Positions 15,803-25,900 of a DNA stretch of 64,000 nt are shown piece after piece. Origin of the DNA: Nitrospira sp. SG-bin1 (GTDB lineage: Bacteria; Nitrospirota; Nitrospiria; Nitrospirales; Nitrospiraceae); the NCBI GenBank assembly GCA_002083365.1, contig LVWS01000032.1, positions 1 through 64,000 on the forward strand, in the 5' to 3' direction. The notes under the pieces are model-generated. The model did no database searches. It saw only the letters and a list, made by a program, of their open reading frames with translations, and was not told the DNA's origin. The first letter of the stretch is position 1. Each line of letters opens with the position of its first letter. A program made the position numbers and the translations under genes.

Positions 15803-18106
15803 CTACGAAACGCGGGGGTTGCCGTGCATCCGACTGAAGACATCCCAGTCGAACTGCTTCGGTGTGACCGCATGGAGTGGAATCGGACCGATTGATCCCC
15901 GTTCACGATAGGCCAAAAGACACCCAACAATGTCATCGGGTGATTCGATCAGTCGGTGCACCAGCTCATGGGCCAGATGCTGGGCAATCGCCTTGTCTTC
16001 CGGTATCGGCCTGGCGCCCCGGAGCGTATGGCCCAGAATGGTGGCTTTTGTGGCCAGGGTGAGCGGATAGTGACCGGACCGCGCATGCCGTTCCGGCCAT
16101 TGGGTAATTACCTCAGCAACATAGTCGACGAGACCATGGACACCACCATCCTTGTGATGACGGTGCGGTGTACGTTCGGCGACGACGAATAGGTGGCTCT
16201 TGTTTGGCACGCCCAATGTCCGTTTGAGCGTCCCGAGGATCACCTCATCGATATAGGCGTTGGGGTCGGGATGTTCGTTGACCAACAGTCCCTCGGCTCT
16301 GGCTTGATACGCGCAAGCCAACGCCAGATGACCGGATCCGGCCCCCATGATCTCCACGAAAAACACACTGCCCATTGCCGCGCTGGTGGCCTTGAGGGAT
16401 TCGATGGACTGATCCGCCAATGCCACGGCGGACTGGAATCCGAGAGAGATCGTACCTTCAATATTGTTATCGATGCTTCCGGGAATGCCGACCACCTGCA
16501 CGCCGAATTCTTCGTAAATGGCCCGAGCACCCCGCATGCTGCCGTCGCCCCCCAGCACGATCAGCGCGCCATCACGCACGTATGGTTCGAGATGACGCAT
16601 GGCCACATGCTGCACCGTCTCTTGCTTGAACTCCTCGAAACGGCTGCTGCCGATGGGGCTGCTGGGATGGCTGCTCATGCCGCGGGTGTGCTCATCGGTC
16701 ACACGTTCGATCCAATTGTTGGCTAGACCTAAGTAGCCGTGCCGAACAAAATAGACCTCCAATCCCAAGCGTTGACCGGTGACATGCAATTCCTTTAACG
16801 CGGCGCCGGCCCCGGCGAAATCACCTCCAGAGACGAGCGCGACGATTCGTTTGAGGGTTCGAGGTTTGAGCGTGACACGGTCTTTTCTTGCGCGCTCCAC
16901 GGTCACCCATGTGTTGCGTACGGCTCGTTCCCGTTCGGATAGGCCGACGGCCGTTGAGTAGCCGGACATCCGCCCCTGTTCGACCGTGAGCAGCACGACA
17001 TTGTCTTGGCTTTCCTTATAGTCACTGAACTCGCTAAAGGCTTCATGGAACGGTCGTTGGTCCAAATAGATCATTAACGCCCGCAAGGTGGAACTGTGGG
17101 TGTAGAGGCAGGCCACTTTACCCTTTTGCGCGACACCCAATCGGTGGAGACCGTCGATGACGTCGGCATAGAGGTCGAAGAAAGAATTGCCGCCCGGATA
17201 ACAATACAGCGGATCCTTCATCAATCGCTTGGCGGTGGATGCGTCGACGCGAAACGCGCGCGCCGCTTCTTCAACCTCGAGGGACTTCTCCAATCCCGTG
17301 ACCCAACCGAAGTCCGAGGATTCAAGCGCCGGTTCGGCGATGGGTTCGGATGCGGGCGCGCACTGCAGCAGCGCCGCAGACACCCGCTCGTACAATTGCC
17401 TGGTGTTTGGGCTCCGGCTGATGCAATGGAGGAACGTCCGCGGATCGAGGTAGTTAGTCAGATGTAAGAAGTCGAGTTGTTGTCCCACCACGCCGATCAT
17501 GCGGGCGAGCGCCGCGCCCACGGCATCGGCTTTGGCGACGCCTCGTTCACGGTCCAATTGATTCGGTAAGCGGCATCCGACGCGATGGGTTTTGCTATTC
17601 ACTTGCGAGACCCCATGGCGCATCGTGAAGAACAGCGTCCGGTCTCCCAGATCCCGAGGCAACAACCAAAACCGATCATCACCGAGTTCAAGGACAATAC
17701 GGCCTTCCGCCAGCGCGGGGGTCAGCTGTGTACGTGGCACGATGGCGACCGGACGCCGATAGGTCGGTTTGGCTACCGACCCGATCGTCGCTCGCAGCAA
17801 CGGCTGCAGCGAGCCTTCGGCAAGGAGCCTGTTCCAGGCGACAAAGAACAGCAGCTGATCATCGATGAGGCTTTCCCGAGCCGACCGGTACGCTTCGGCG
17901 GTCGCAAACCCGGACTTGGATCGCTCGACGAATGAGCGGAGTTGCTCCATCTTGGCTTGGATTCGATCAGCTTCATCGCCGGAGGGTCTTCCTGGTGGAG
18001 GTTGGACGAGTCCACGCTCCGACGCTCGTTGGGCGAGAGCGCGACCATAGGCCAGGAGTCCTTCAACCGTGACAAAATCGAGTGGATGACTCATAGCCGG
18101 CCTCAA
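15803..18106 (-). CDS. Histidine-phosphatase / 6-phosphofructokinase-like fusion
   Basis: This 767-residue protein joins two domains. Residues about 155-395 look like a histidine phosphatase of the PGM/FBPase-2 clan: FTMRHGVSQVN with His164, and CLYTHSSTLRAL with His337. The usual GES glutamate is replaced in PGGNSFFDL (Asn307). Residues about 418-767 are an ATP-PFK-like domain: ALVSGGDFAGAGAALK, GYLGLANNWIER, GGDGSMRGA (519-525), PGSIDNNIEGT with catalytic Asp546, and LGHTLRGARPIP. In the PFK part the second Asp of TIDND is Asn548, and the MGR arginine is Ala589. It may interconvert or sense sugar phosphates, but the substitutions make canonical activity uncertain. An ATG at 18094 is an alternative start. 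Confidence 0.85.
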   Translation of the reverse strand: MRPAMSHPLDFVTVEGLLAYGRALAQRASERGLVQPPPGRPSGDEADRIQAKMEQLRSFVERSKSGFATAEAYRSARESLIDDQLLFFVAWNRLLAEGSLQPLLRATIGSVAKPTYRRPVAIVPRTQLTPALAEGRIVLELGDDRFWLLPRDLGDRTLFFTMRHGVSQVNSKTHRVGCRLPNQLDRERGVAKADAVGAALARMIGVVGQQLDFLHLTNYLDPRTFLHCISRSPNTRQLYERVSAALLQCAPASEPIAEPALESSDFGWVTGLEKSLEVEEAARAFRVDASTAKRLMKDPLYCYPGGNSFFDLYADVIDGLHRLGVAQKGKVACLYTHSSTLRALMIYLDQRPFHEAFSEFSDYKESQDNVVLLTVEQGRMSGYSTAVGLSERERAVRNTWVTVERARKDRVTLKPRTLKRIVALVSGGDFAGAGAALKELHVTGQRLGLEVYFVRHGYLGLANNWIERVTDEHTRGMSSHPSSPIGSSRFEEFKQETVQHVAMRHLEPYVRDGALIVLGGDGSMRGARAIYEEFGVQVVGIPGSIDNNIEGTISLGFQSAVALADQSIESLKATSAAMGSVFFVEIMGAGSGHLALACAYQARAEGLLVNEHPDPNAYIDEVILGTLKRTLGVPNKSHLFVVAERTPHRHHKDGGVHGLVDYVAEVITQWPERHARSGHYPLTLATKATILGHTLRGARPIPEDKAIAQHLAHELVHRLIESPDDIVGCLLAYRERGSIGPIPLHAVTPKQFDWDVFSRMHGNPRVS

Positions 18107-18307
18107 TCAGACGATTGTGTCAACGAGAAGAGCGCCGCCACGTGACCGATTTCTTCTGTGATTGTCCATACCATTGATCAATCCTAAACCGATGCCCAGA
18201 CGGTCGCAAGAGGCGCATAGTGTCAGCGATGATTCGAGACGAACGACTTCAATTGAGTCCACTTCTTAGAATGTGTGATGGTAAGTTGTATGTCTATGTT
18301 CGAGAAG

Positions 18308-18772
18308 ATGAAGACGGCAAGATTTTTGGTCTACTCATTGGGGTGGACGATCACCCTATCGTGTTTCCTCGGTGCCACGACTTCAGCAGAACAACTCAGT
18401 CCGGTCGGGCTGTGGTACAACATCGACGATCGTACGGGACAGCCACGCGCGGAGATTCGCATTATCGAGCGAGATGGTGTGCTGACGGGCCGGATTGAAC
18501 GGAGCTTGTCAGCCGATCCATCCAGAGAAGAGTCTCACTGCGGCAAGTGTACAGATGATCGGAAGGGGCAGCGCCTTATCGGGATGGAGATCATCCGAGG
18601 CGCTCGTCCAGCCAAAGACCAATGGTGGGAAGGGGGAACGATTCTCGATCCTGATAACGGAAAAACATATTCGCTGCGATTGCGCGTTGCCGATGACAAG
18701 GGGTCTCTGTTGGTCCGTGGCTATATCGGACCGTTCTTCCGTACTCAGACCTGGCATCGCGTTGAGCGATAA
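18308..18772 (+). CDS. Exported DUF2147-like protein
   Basis: The mature part reads PVGLWYNIDDRTGQPRAEIR, then GVLTGRIERSL, a CGKC pair, and QRLIGMEIIRG, WWEGGTILDPDNGKTY, LLVRGYIG and RTQTWHRV. This is the DUF2147 pattern of small periplasmic beta-rich proteins of unknown function. The N-terminus is a signal peptide. The start is unsure: ATG 18308 gives the neatest signal, while ATG 18296 or GTG 18275 are possible and none has a clear Shine-Dalgarno. Confidence 0.75.
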   Translation: MKTARFLVYSLGWTITLSCFLGATTSAEQLSPVGLWYNIDDRTGQPRAEIRIIERDGVLTGRIERSLSADPSREESHCGKCTDDRKGQRLIGMEIIRGARPAKDQWWEGGTILDPDNGKTYSLRLRVADDKGSLLVRGYIGPFFRTQTWHRVER

Positions 18773-18795
18773 GGACGCACGTTCAGAAGAGAGGC

Positions 18796-19662
18796 TCACC
18801 AGCGTTGAGCCCAAGCAGGTGCCGGCGCGGGATTCGGTTCAAGGGTCGAGAGATCCGCTTCGAAGAGAATCTGGTGATTGTCCCCTTCAAGATTTCGCAT
18901 TTGTAGCACGCCTGCTCGTGTAGCCACCAGTAACTGGCCGCCTCTGCTCCAATCAGCCCATTGAAGATCGTCCAAAGGTTCGAGATTACCATTGGATTCT
19001 AGAGAATATCGGACATTGAGGCCATCGACGGCCTGATCAACACCAAACTCTCCTCCAGCCCATCCCACGCTTTCCACGCAGAGAACTCGCGTGCCGTTCG
19101 GTTGAGGTTTTCGCATGAGCGCGTTGCGGTGCTCGTCCCACGCATCTTTTGGATCACGGGGCGGCGAGTCCTCCGCTTCCGTCCAGCCTCTTCGTCGTTC
19201 GTTGGCGAATTGAACCACCGGAATAGACCGTAGCCCGTAAGGAATGGGAAGCCGTTCCATCTGTTGATCGTCACGACCGCTGTCTTCTGTGAAGTAGTAG
19301 CCGCGTGTCCAGGTGCCGCATGTACCAAAGGCGTGGAGCGCGGTGAGCCACGGAAGTTTCGAGAGCGCGACATATGCCTCGCCATGTTCCCACGTGGCAC
19401 TGGGTTTATGCGCGAAGTAACAGAGATACCGTCCGTCCGGAGAAAGATCAGATCGCCGTGGAAAAATACGACCGCCGAGCCAAGCTCCCGGCTCGTATCG
19501 CTCGGCAGTGAGGTCCCACCGTCCGATATGCGACCAGTTACTCGGCCCCCGACGAAACACGGCCACCACCGGCGCCTGGATCGCTGGGATACAGTAGATA
19601 CGAGGAGGGACTGATCGTGTCATGATCGATCGACTCGCGACGGGATTAGCCGGGAACGTCAT
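18796..19662 (-). CDS. Hypothetical protein, beta-propeller-like
   Basis: The 288-residue protein is rich in aromatic beta-strand patterns (RSDLSPDGRYLCYFAHK, LQWADWSRGGQLLVATRAG, VLQMRNLEG) reminiscent of TolB/WD-type propeller blades. No complete repeat set is clear. No signal peptide is evident, so it is probably cytoplasmic. The start at 19662 overlaps the preceding gene's end by 17 bases, and an ATG at 19623 is the alternative. It is transcribed after the membrane protein at 19646-20074. Function unknown. Confidence 0.6.
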   Translation of the reverse strand: MTFPANPVASRSIMTRSVPPRIYCIPAIQAPVVAVFRRGPSNWSHIGRWDLTAERYEPGAWLGGRIFPRRSDLSPDGRYLCYFAHKPSATWEHGEAYVALSKLPWLTALHAFGTCGTWTRGYYFTEDSGRDDQQMERLPIPYGLRSIPVVQFANERRRGWTEAEDSPPRDPKDAWDEHRNALMRKPQPNGTRVLCVESVGWAGGEFGVDQAVDGLNVRYSLESNGNLEPLDDLQWADWSRGGQLLVATRAGVLQMRNLEGDNHQILFEADLSTLEPNPAPAPAWAQRW

Positions 19663-20074
19663 GAATCATCTTGAGCACCGACCAAGACATCACGGCCAAG
19701 CCGAGCGCGCAGAGCATCAAAATGACACCGCTCACCTGGAGCAATCTCCCTCGGGATACTGCGGCTTGACCGGTCAGAACGGTCGTATCTCGAACAACTG
19801 ATGTATGTGGAGGAAACCGCATGGCATGCCGAACCTGCCCCCCTGTCCGCCAACAGTGCCACCCGGCGAGACACACACAGACGGTCATGATGCCCATGCA
19901 CAGGGAAAAGACGATAGACAATGATTGCTTGGCAGCATCAACGGGCAGACTGCGCACCTCGGCCTTCCACTCCTCAGCGACCATCCAAAGCGCAACACCG
20001 CCGATCAGCACCACGATCAAGACAACGATCGCCAATCGTCGGCGACGGTCATCGGCTCGCTGAATCTCAGCCAT
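19646..20074 (-). CDS. Small membrane protein, three spans
   Basis: From ATG 20074 the roughly 142-residue protein has a basic N-terminus (IQRADDRRRR) and three hydrophobic segments, near 14-31, 50-72 and 111-135, with a soluble loop between the second and third. An upstream TTG at 20092 is unlikely because GAGG precedes the ATG at a usable spacing. I recognise no family. Its end overlaps the start of the propeller-like gene, suggesting the two are co-translated. Confidence 0.6.
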   Translation of the reverse strand: MAEIQRADDRRRRLAIVVLIVVLIGGVALWMVAEEWKAEVRSLPVDAAKQSLSIVFSLCMGIMTVCVCLAGWHCWRTGGQVRHAMRFPPHTSVVRDTTVLTGQAAVSRGRLLQVSGVILMLCALGLAVMSWSVLKMIHDVPG

Positions 20075-20241
20075 ACCACGCACCTCGGTCAATCAGGACT
20101 CGCATCACCGTGATGGTGCGAGCATTGTTCGTGTTGTCGAGGAAATTTTGACCGGGCATTCTGCGATCGGCAAGCGATAGATGGAAATGTGCAGGAACAA
20201 CGGCGGTGAGACGAGCGCTCTCTGTGATGCGTGTGACCGTG

Positions 20242-20913
20242 TTATGGCATGACGACCAGCTTGCTGAACTCTTCGCGCGCGGCAGTCAGGATGGCTGACG
20301 GCGCCTTGTCCGGGCTCCCGGCATCAAACGGCGGCCGAGGATCGTATTCGATGAGCAGTTGTGTGAGTTGGGCCGCCTCGGAGCCGAACTCTACAGCCAC
20401 GAGAGTGAGCGCCATGTCGATCCCGGAGGAAACGCCGGCGGCCGTGAAGACCTTGCCGTCGCGAACGACACGTTCTTTGGTCGGTATGGCGCCGAATTGT
20501 TTCAACACATCGTGGGCGAGCCAATGGGTCGTGGCTTTCAGCCCGTTCAGCACGCCGGCTGCTGCCAGTCCTAAGGCACCGGTACAGACCGACGTGGTCC
20601 ACTTGGTTGTGCGGTGCACCAGGGCCATCCATTCCAGGACAAGCTGATCACCCATCACCGCTTGAGGAAATGCCGTGCCCGGCACGACCAGGATGTCGGG
20701 GCTGGTGGTTTCATCGAGCGAATAGTCGGCCGTTAACCGGAGCCTTCCGAAGTCCGTGCGCTTCACGCCTTTCTCGCGTGCCACGAACCGCACGTCGGTG
20801 CCAAGCGTCGGCGCCTGCAGAACTTCGTAAGGGCCGATCGCGTCGAGCGCCGTCATGCCGTCGTACAACAGGATGGCGACTTGTAACTTTTTCTCTGGAA
20901 TTATCCTCTCCAT
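20242..20913 (-). CDS. DJ-1/PfpI family protein, isonitrile-hydratase-like
   Basis: The 223-residue protein has the class I glutamine-amidotransferase-like fold of the DJ-1/PfpI superfamily. VAILLYDGMTALDAIGPYEV carries the conserved Glu30, and the nucleophile-elbow Cys110 lies in TSVCTGALGLAAAG. A GWATHWL-like segment (TTHWLAHDVL) follows. The closest functional relatives I know are isonitrile hydratases and the N-terminal half of GlxA regulators, but no HTH domain is present. GGGAGG five bases upstream supports the ATG. Substrate unknown. Confidence 0.85.
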   Translation of the reverse strand: MERIIPEKKLQVAILLYDGMTALDAIGPYEVLQAPTLGTDVRFVAREKGVKRTDFGRLRLTADYSLDETTSPDILVVPGTAFPQAVMGDQLVLEWMALVHRTTKWTTSVCTGALGLAAAGVLNGLKATTHWLAHDVLKQFGAIPTKERVVRDGKVFTAAGVSSGIDMALTLVAVEFGSEAAQLTQLLIEYDPRPPFDAGSPDKAPSAILTAAREEFSKLVVMP

Positions 20914-20982
20914 CCGATCCTCCCTCTGTCGTCCAAGGTATTTCGATCACAGACAACCCTTCAAGAGCGAGCCCGCGGCTGA

Positions 20983-21333
20983 TTAGAATACCATCGCATG
21001 ATCGACCAAATATGTGGACCCGTTTTCCACGAGAACCAATTCGGCGACGTACTCCCCCGCTGTCTTCGTGAACCACTGCTTCCACACAATCGCCACCGAT
21101 TCTGGGCGTCGAAAGACAGCCACAAACTCTCTTTTGGCAAAGTACCCGCGCTCAGCCTGATATTTTCTGCACAAGGTCTCTAGATATTCCTTCGTGACGA
21201 TACGTTTCATACGGTCTGTGAAGTCCCTTGTGTGCCTCTCATGGTCGATAGCTGTCGATCCCTTCATCAGGTTGTCCATTATCGGATCAGCGACGGCCAG
21301 AATTTCTCTATCCGATTTGTCTGCCAATGTCAT
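20983..21333 (-). CDS. Small hypothetical protein, NTF2-like
   Basis: The 116-residue protein begins MTLADKSDREILAVADPIMD. Its helix-rich first half is followed by strands (FVAVFRRPESVAIVWKQWF, AGEYVAELVLVENG) resembling NTF2/SnoaL-like small domains, with no catalytic residues I can name. No signal peptide is present. A GAGGTACC stretch precedes the ATG. It lies just upstream of the DJ-1-like gene on the same strand. Confidence 0.6.
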   Translation of the reverse strand: MTLADKSDREILAVADPIMDNLMKGSTAIDHERHTRDFTDRMKRIVTKEYLETLCRKYQAERGYFAKREFVAVFRRPESVAIVWKQWFTKTAGEYVAELVLVENGSTYLVDHAMVF

Positions 21334-21395
21334 GGTACCTCCGTCAGCAACTCACGGCGTCTTGATCAACAGAAAGTGGGCAGTATAATAACCGC

Positions 21396-21743
21396 ATGGA
21401 CCGGATCGCAGTCTGCCTCATTATCATACTCGGAACTGGATGGCAAAGCCTGGTGTTCGCCTGTAAGGAGGAACCACCTCAAGAGCCGAGCGCAAAGGAA
21501 CGCTTGAACCAGGTCCTGAATTCTGAGGGTGGCATACAAGTCTACAAAGACCATCAAGGAAACGTCACGAACACGACGGTTCTGCCGAACGGCGAGCGAG
21601 TCATCGTGGTGCAGCCGCCGCAAAGTCAGGGATTCAACGTTGGCCCACCCCTTCAACTGAACAATCAGACACTCACGTTTCCTCCGCCACCTCTACCTTC
21701 TGTTCAACCACCAGCCCCTGAATTTCCACAAAGGGCGCGGTAG
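21396..21743 (+). CDS. Small exported proline-rich protein
   Basis: The 115-residue protein has a signal peptide (residues 1-22, ending LVFACK). A Cys at 23 makes a lipoprotein possible, although the -3 to -1 residues VFA fit only loosely. The tail is Pro/Gln-rich (FPPPPLPSVQPPAPEF). A short beta pattern IQVYKDHQGNVTNTTVLPNGERVIVV lies between. No known family. It starts 60 bases from the divergent NTF2-like gene. Confidence 0.55.
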   Translation: MDRIAVCLIIILGTGWQSLVFACKEEPPQEPSAKERLNQVLNSEGGIQVYKDHQGNVTNTTVLPNGERVIVVQPPQSQGFNVGPPLQLNNQTLTFPPPPLPSVQPPAPEFPQRAR

Positions 21744-22508
21744 CAACGCGGATTGCCCACTTCTCACCTTTCGTCTTGACGATCCTTATCATGTGCGCGC
21801 CATACTCGCCAATCCAGGTATGCGCGTGCCACCATCTTCCTCTGGCCACCCGCCAAAACTGCTTTTCTTAAGTCAGATGTCGTCGCAGCTGCCGAGGCGA
21901 TGGCCGTTTCGAAGGAAGTTGGAACCATGATGATAACTAGGAATAGACAATACGAGGTCACATTTGAGCGACAGCGAGATTGATGTTTCGGTGAGTGTTT
22001 GACAGGCAATAAACAGATCTTGACGTAGAATACATCTCATTTGGCACTTGAGGTAATGAATGAATGGTCTTGCTTGTCAGAAGTTCGCTTTCTAGATCCG
22101 AAAGATACTTCCAATTCGACCCTGGTCCCTTCAGGGCCCCGAGTATCCTGCTGGATGAGTGAACCCACCTGCGCTCTTTTACCAGCACGTTAAAATGAGT
22201 TCGGGCGAGACCGATGAGGGGGTGGGCGCCGTGGTACCGTTGGACGACTGCGGGATCGCCGCCGCCGTCCCTGGCGCCCCACCCGGGGTTACACCGATAC
22301 CGCCACTCCCGCATTAGATACTTGAACTCAGATTAGAAGATCGATGTGGATCAATACCATCAAAGTCTGAACGGACATGTCATATTTCATCTGTATCGTG
22401 AAAAGACGTACGTTGCGTTGCTCCGCTATCGGCACACAACCGATCGAACTTAAGAGAGCGTATGGTATAGTTTGGGACAACCATTCCCATTAGAGATGGA
22501 GGTCCGTT
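21744..22508. other. 765-bp stretch without a supported gene
   Basis: Several short frames exist on both strands, but none has a good ribosome binding site, a family match or a sensible hydropathy profile. The part near 22200-22320 is very GC-rich and the part near 22320-22480 AT-rich. The final 100 bases should hold the promoter of the DUF3015 lipoprotein gene. Decayed coding sequence is possible but I cannot name it. Confidence 0.4.
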
Positions 22509-22907
22509 ATGCTAAAGCGTTTGCGATACCTCGCGATCGTCGGTGCCAGCCTGGTGCTCGGCACGACCGGCTGCACCCTTAAAGCCACTATTAACCAAAC
22601 GACCGATACGACGTCCAATGTGACCGGCACCACATCGGGAGCCGCTTGGTGGAGCGAAGACGGCCAGATCAAGCCGGATTTCAAAGCTGCGGCGTTTGTC
22701 GCCTTCAATCGGGAAAGCCTGACTCAAGATGTGGCTGCGGGTCGCGGGGAATATTTGGCTTCGATGGGTAGGTTGCTGGGCGTTCCTGAGGATCGACAAG
22801 CGGGATTCTTTTTTGCCGCCCAGGCGAACTATGCCGAGGCAGGAGCCAAGGATTCCACGGCACTGCTGACGCTGCTCCGCGACACATCCAAACCGTTCGT
22901 CTACTGA
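22509..22907 (+). CDS. DUF3015-family lipoprotein
   Basis: The 132-residue protein has a lipoprotein signal ending VLGTTGC (Cys22) and a Thr-rich linker. A DUF3015-like domain follows, with the typical phrases FVAFNRESLTQDVAAGRGEYLASMGRLLGV and DRQAGFFFAAQANYAE. Members are secreted proteins of unknown function in Proteobacteria and Nitrospirota. GGAGG sits six bases before the ATG. It converges with lhr, leaving about 10 bases between the stops. Confidence 0.8.
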   Translation: MLKRLRYLAIVGASLVLGTTGCTLKATINQTTDTTSNVTGTTSGAAWWSEDGQIKPDFKAAAFVAFNRESLTQDVAAGRGEYLASMGRLLGVPEDRQAGFFFAAQANYAEAGAKDSTALLTLLRDTSKPFVY

Positions 22908-22917
22908 TCGGCGGATC

Positions 22918-25900
22918 TCATGGGCGCTGTCCGACCGTTGCCGAGCCGGTCGGCTCGGCAACGAAAAGCGCCGCCTCAGCGTGGCGCCCGATGACCGAGC
23001 GCACAAGCACCCCGTCCTTGAAGACCAGAAAATTGGTGGGCACAGCCGGGACACGAGAGCCCGGCAGAATCACTCCGGCGAGGTTCAAAGGGTCCGTGGC
23101 TGAGAGTTTGATTTCATGCCCGGTTGCTGATGAAACCCTCGTGTTCCTCATCGCGCGCAAAGCCTCCACCGCTTCCGGCAGCGCGAATTGTTCCCCCGTG
23201 AATCCGCTGACGAATCGGCCGCCACGGACCTCCCCCGCCATCTCCATCCGTCGGTACTGAACGAGTACATCTCGCCAAGACTGAACCAGCGACTCCCGTG
23301 TCAGCAGGTCACGAAACACCACTCCATAGCGCCGAAGAAGTTGTCGAGCGATCTTTTCCGCCGCGGGACTCGAAGAATGGAGAGAGCCATTCGACAAGCG
23401 CATGGCTTCTTCGGCCGTCCTCGCAGGCGGGTGAAGGAGCGACCACCGTCCGGCCGAATGCCGAGGCCGACGTGTCCGTTCACGTCCTTCGGCGCGACGC
23501 CGATGGGGGTCCATGAGGGCGCGAAGATTATCAAAGCCATCAGACGTCACCAGACCGGCTGCCACCAGCTCCCACAGTCCATTCTCCACCTCCGTCGCAA
23601 GGTGTTTGGTCACGCGCACCAGATCGGCAAAGAAGCTGGCGCCTTGGTGCCGTAAGACCCGACAGAGGTCCTGTGCGACCGCACTGAGATGGGTGCTGGG
23701 ATCAGCGAAAGAGCGGCTCGACTCACCACGAACGACATTCATCAACCAGTCACCGTCCTCTCGCGGAAAGAGACTGATGGGAGCGATGCTGGTTGGAACA
23801 ATGCGCCGTCGGTCCGTCTCCCCTGCCCGTGAAAATCTCGGATGCGGAGAAAGACGTCCCCAGCTGACCGCGCCGCTCAGACAGAGGCGATCCAAGAGTG
23901 CCGGTTCGTACTTCGCCATACGCAGGCGCAAGAGCTGTGGCTCCCAGGCGGAGGCCGCCGCCTCGAATCCCGCCAGCTGTCCGATCACTTGCAGCAGGCC
24001 GGCTTCTCCATGCTGACGCGATCCCGGCGTGACATGCTGCCATTGCAGCAAAAATCGCATGAAGTCTGATGCCGTGACCGGCTCTACTTCCTTGCGCAAG
24101 ATCCCGATCGTCAGGCGATGGATACGGGCCAACAACCGACGGTGACACCACTCGGTTTCGGCGTTCGGTATTCGTGACGCGTCATCCGTGAACCGGCCGC
24201 GGAGAACCTGTCCCTGTCCTTCCAGCCGCAGCATGGCACCGCCGACACGATCGACAGGGAGATGTAATCGGGCAGCAAGCCTGTGTGTCGTCGTCGGACC
24301 GATACTTTCCATCCATCCCAGTACGATGGAATCCAACGTCGAATCATCACCGGTCGCAAACATCAGCTCAAGCCGCTCTTTATGTTCCGTTGCGAGCCAC
24401 CCCTTCACTCCTTCCCCGTTCTCCGACAAGGTAGTTGCCCGACCGGATTCCACGAGTAACGGCCAATAGGCCGCCCATTGAGCCGTTTCGGACTCAGGCA
24501 CCCACACCAGTGCCAGCAATGCATCGTGCAGTTCATCGGCGTCTCGCACGACCGGCCAAGATTCACGGGTGACTTCGGCGATTGCTGCCGGATCCAGCGC
24601 CCCGATCTCTCCGAGCAGGTCGGGCGGCAGAGTCCGCCGTAGCTCGACCGCTCGAGCCCGACGTTCTTCCAGCGGCGCATCGTCGAGAAAGGCATAGGGG
24701 TTCGCATTCAAAATCTCATGAGAGAAGACCGACGGCGACGGCGTATCGATCGCCACGCAATGGATGGCGCCGGATTCGACCAGCCGCAGTACCTCGGTGA
24801 GTCCCTCCAGATCCATCGCTTCCGTGAGACAGTCACGCAGCGTTTCCTGTACGAGCGGATGGTCTGGTATCTGCCGCGCCGCCCGTTCGCCGGTCAGATT
24901 CTCCTGACAAGCAATGGCATCGGGAAAGATCGCTGCGAGCAGGTCCTCCGCTTTCATTCGCTGAATGTGCGGCGGAACCTTCTTGCCTTTCGCGAAACGT
25001 AGAAGGGCCAGTGCCCGCGAGGCATTCCATCGCCACCGGGTGGCAAACATCGGCGCGAGCAGCACCGCCTGGACCAAGACGTCCCGCACCGTATTGGAGT
25101 GGAGGTAGCTGAACACGGATTCCAGCGGGAAGCTGTGTTTCTCTCCCAGCGAAATCACAAGACCGTTGTCCGTGGCGGCTGCCTGCAGCTCGAAGTCGAA
25201 TGTCACGCAGAACCGTTTCCGCAAGGCCAGTCCCCAGGCTTTGTTGATCCGTCCGCCGAACGGCGCATGGATAACCAGCTGCATCCCGCCGCTTTCATCG
25301 AAGAACCGTTCGGCCACGATGGTATCCTGAGTGGGCACGACTCCCAGAACAGCTTTCCCCGCCAGGACGTATTCGATCGCTTGTTGGGCCCCCTGTGGAT
25401 CAAGGCCGCATTCTTGGCGAAGCCAGCTGCCAGCTGCCAGCTGATGGTTCTCAGGTGACGATGCTCTTCTCGCAACGTTCTCACGAAGACCGGCCACTTC
25501 TGCGGAAAGTTCCGTTGTACGAGCCGGAGCCTCGCCGCGCCAGAAGGGAATGCTGGGTGGCGCGCCATGGGCATCTTCCACCCTCACTCTCCCCATCTCG
25601 ACACCCTTAATCCGCCAGGATGTGTTGCCAAGCAGCATGATGTCGCCGGCCAGGCTTTCCACGGCAAAGTCTTCGTCCACTGTTCCCACTATGGTGCCGT
25701 CCGGTTCGGCCACGACGGCGTAATTGGCGGTATCGGGGATCGCCCCGCCTGACGTGATCGCCGCGAGTCTCGCCCCGCGCCGGCCTTTCAGCCGATGATT
25801 CAGGCGATCATGGTACAGATAGGCCGATCCCCTCCCTCGCTGAGTCGCAATGCCCTCCCCCAACATCCGGACGATCCGGTCGAACGCAGCCCGTTCCAAT

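Noticed and set aside
21958..22314. Minus-strand frame in the gap before the DUF3015 gene
   Set aside because: Looks unlike a protein and matches no family; considered decayed or random.
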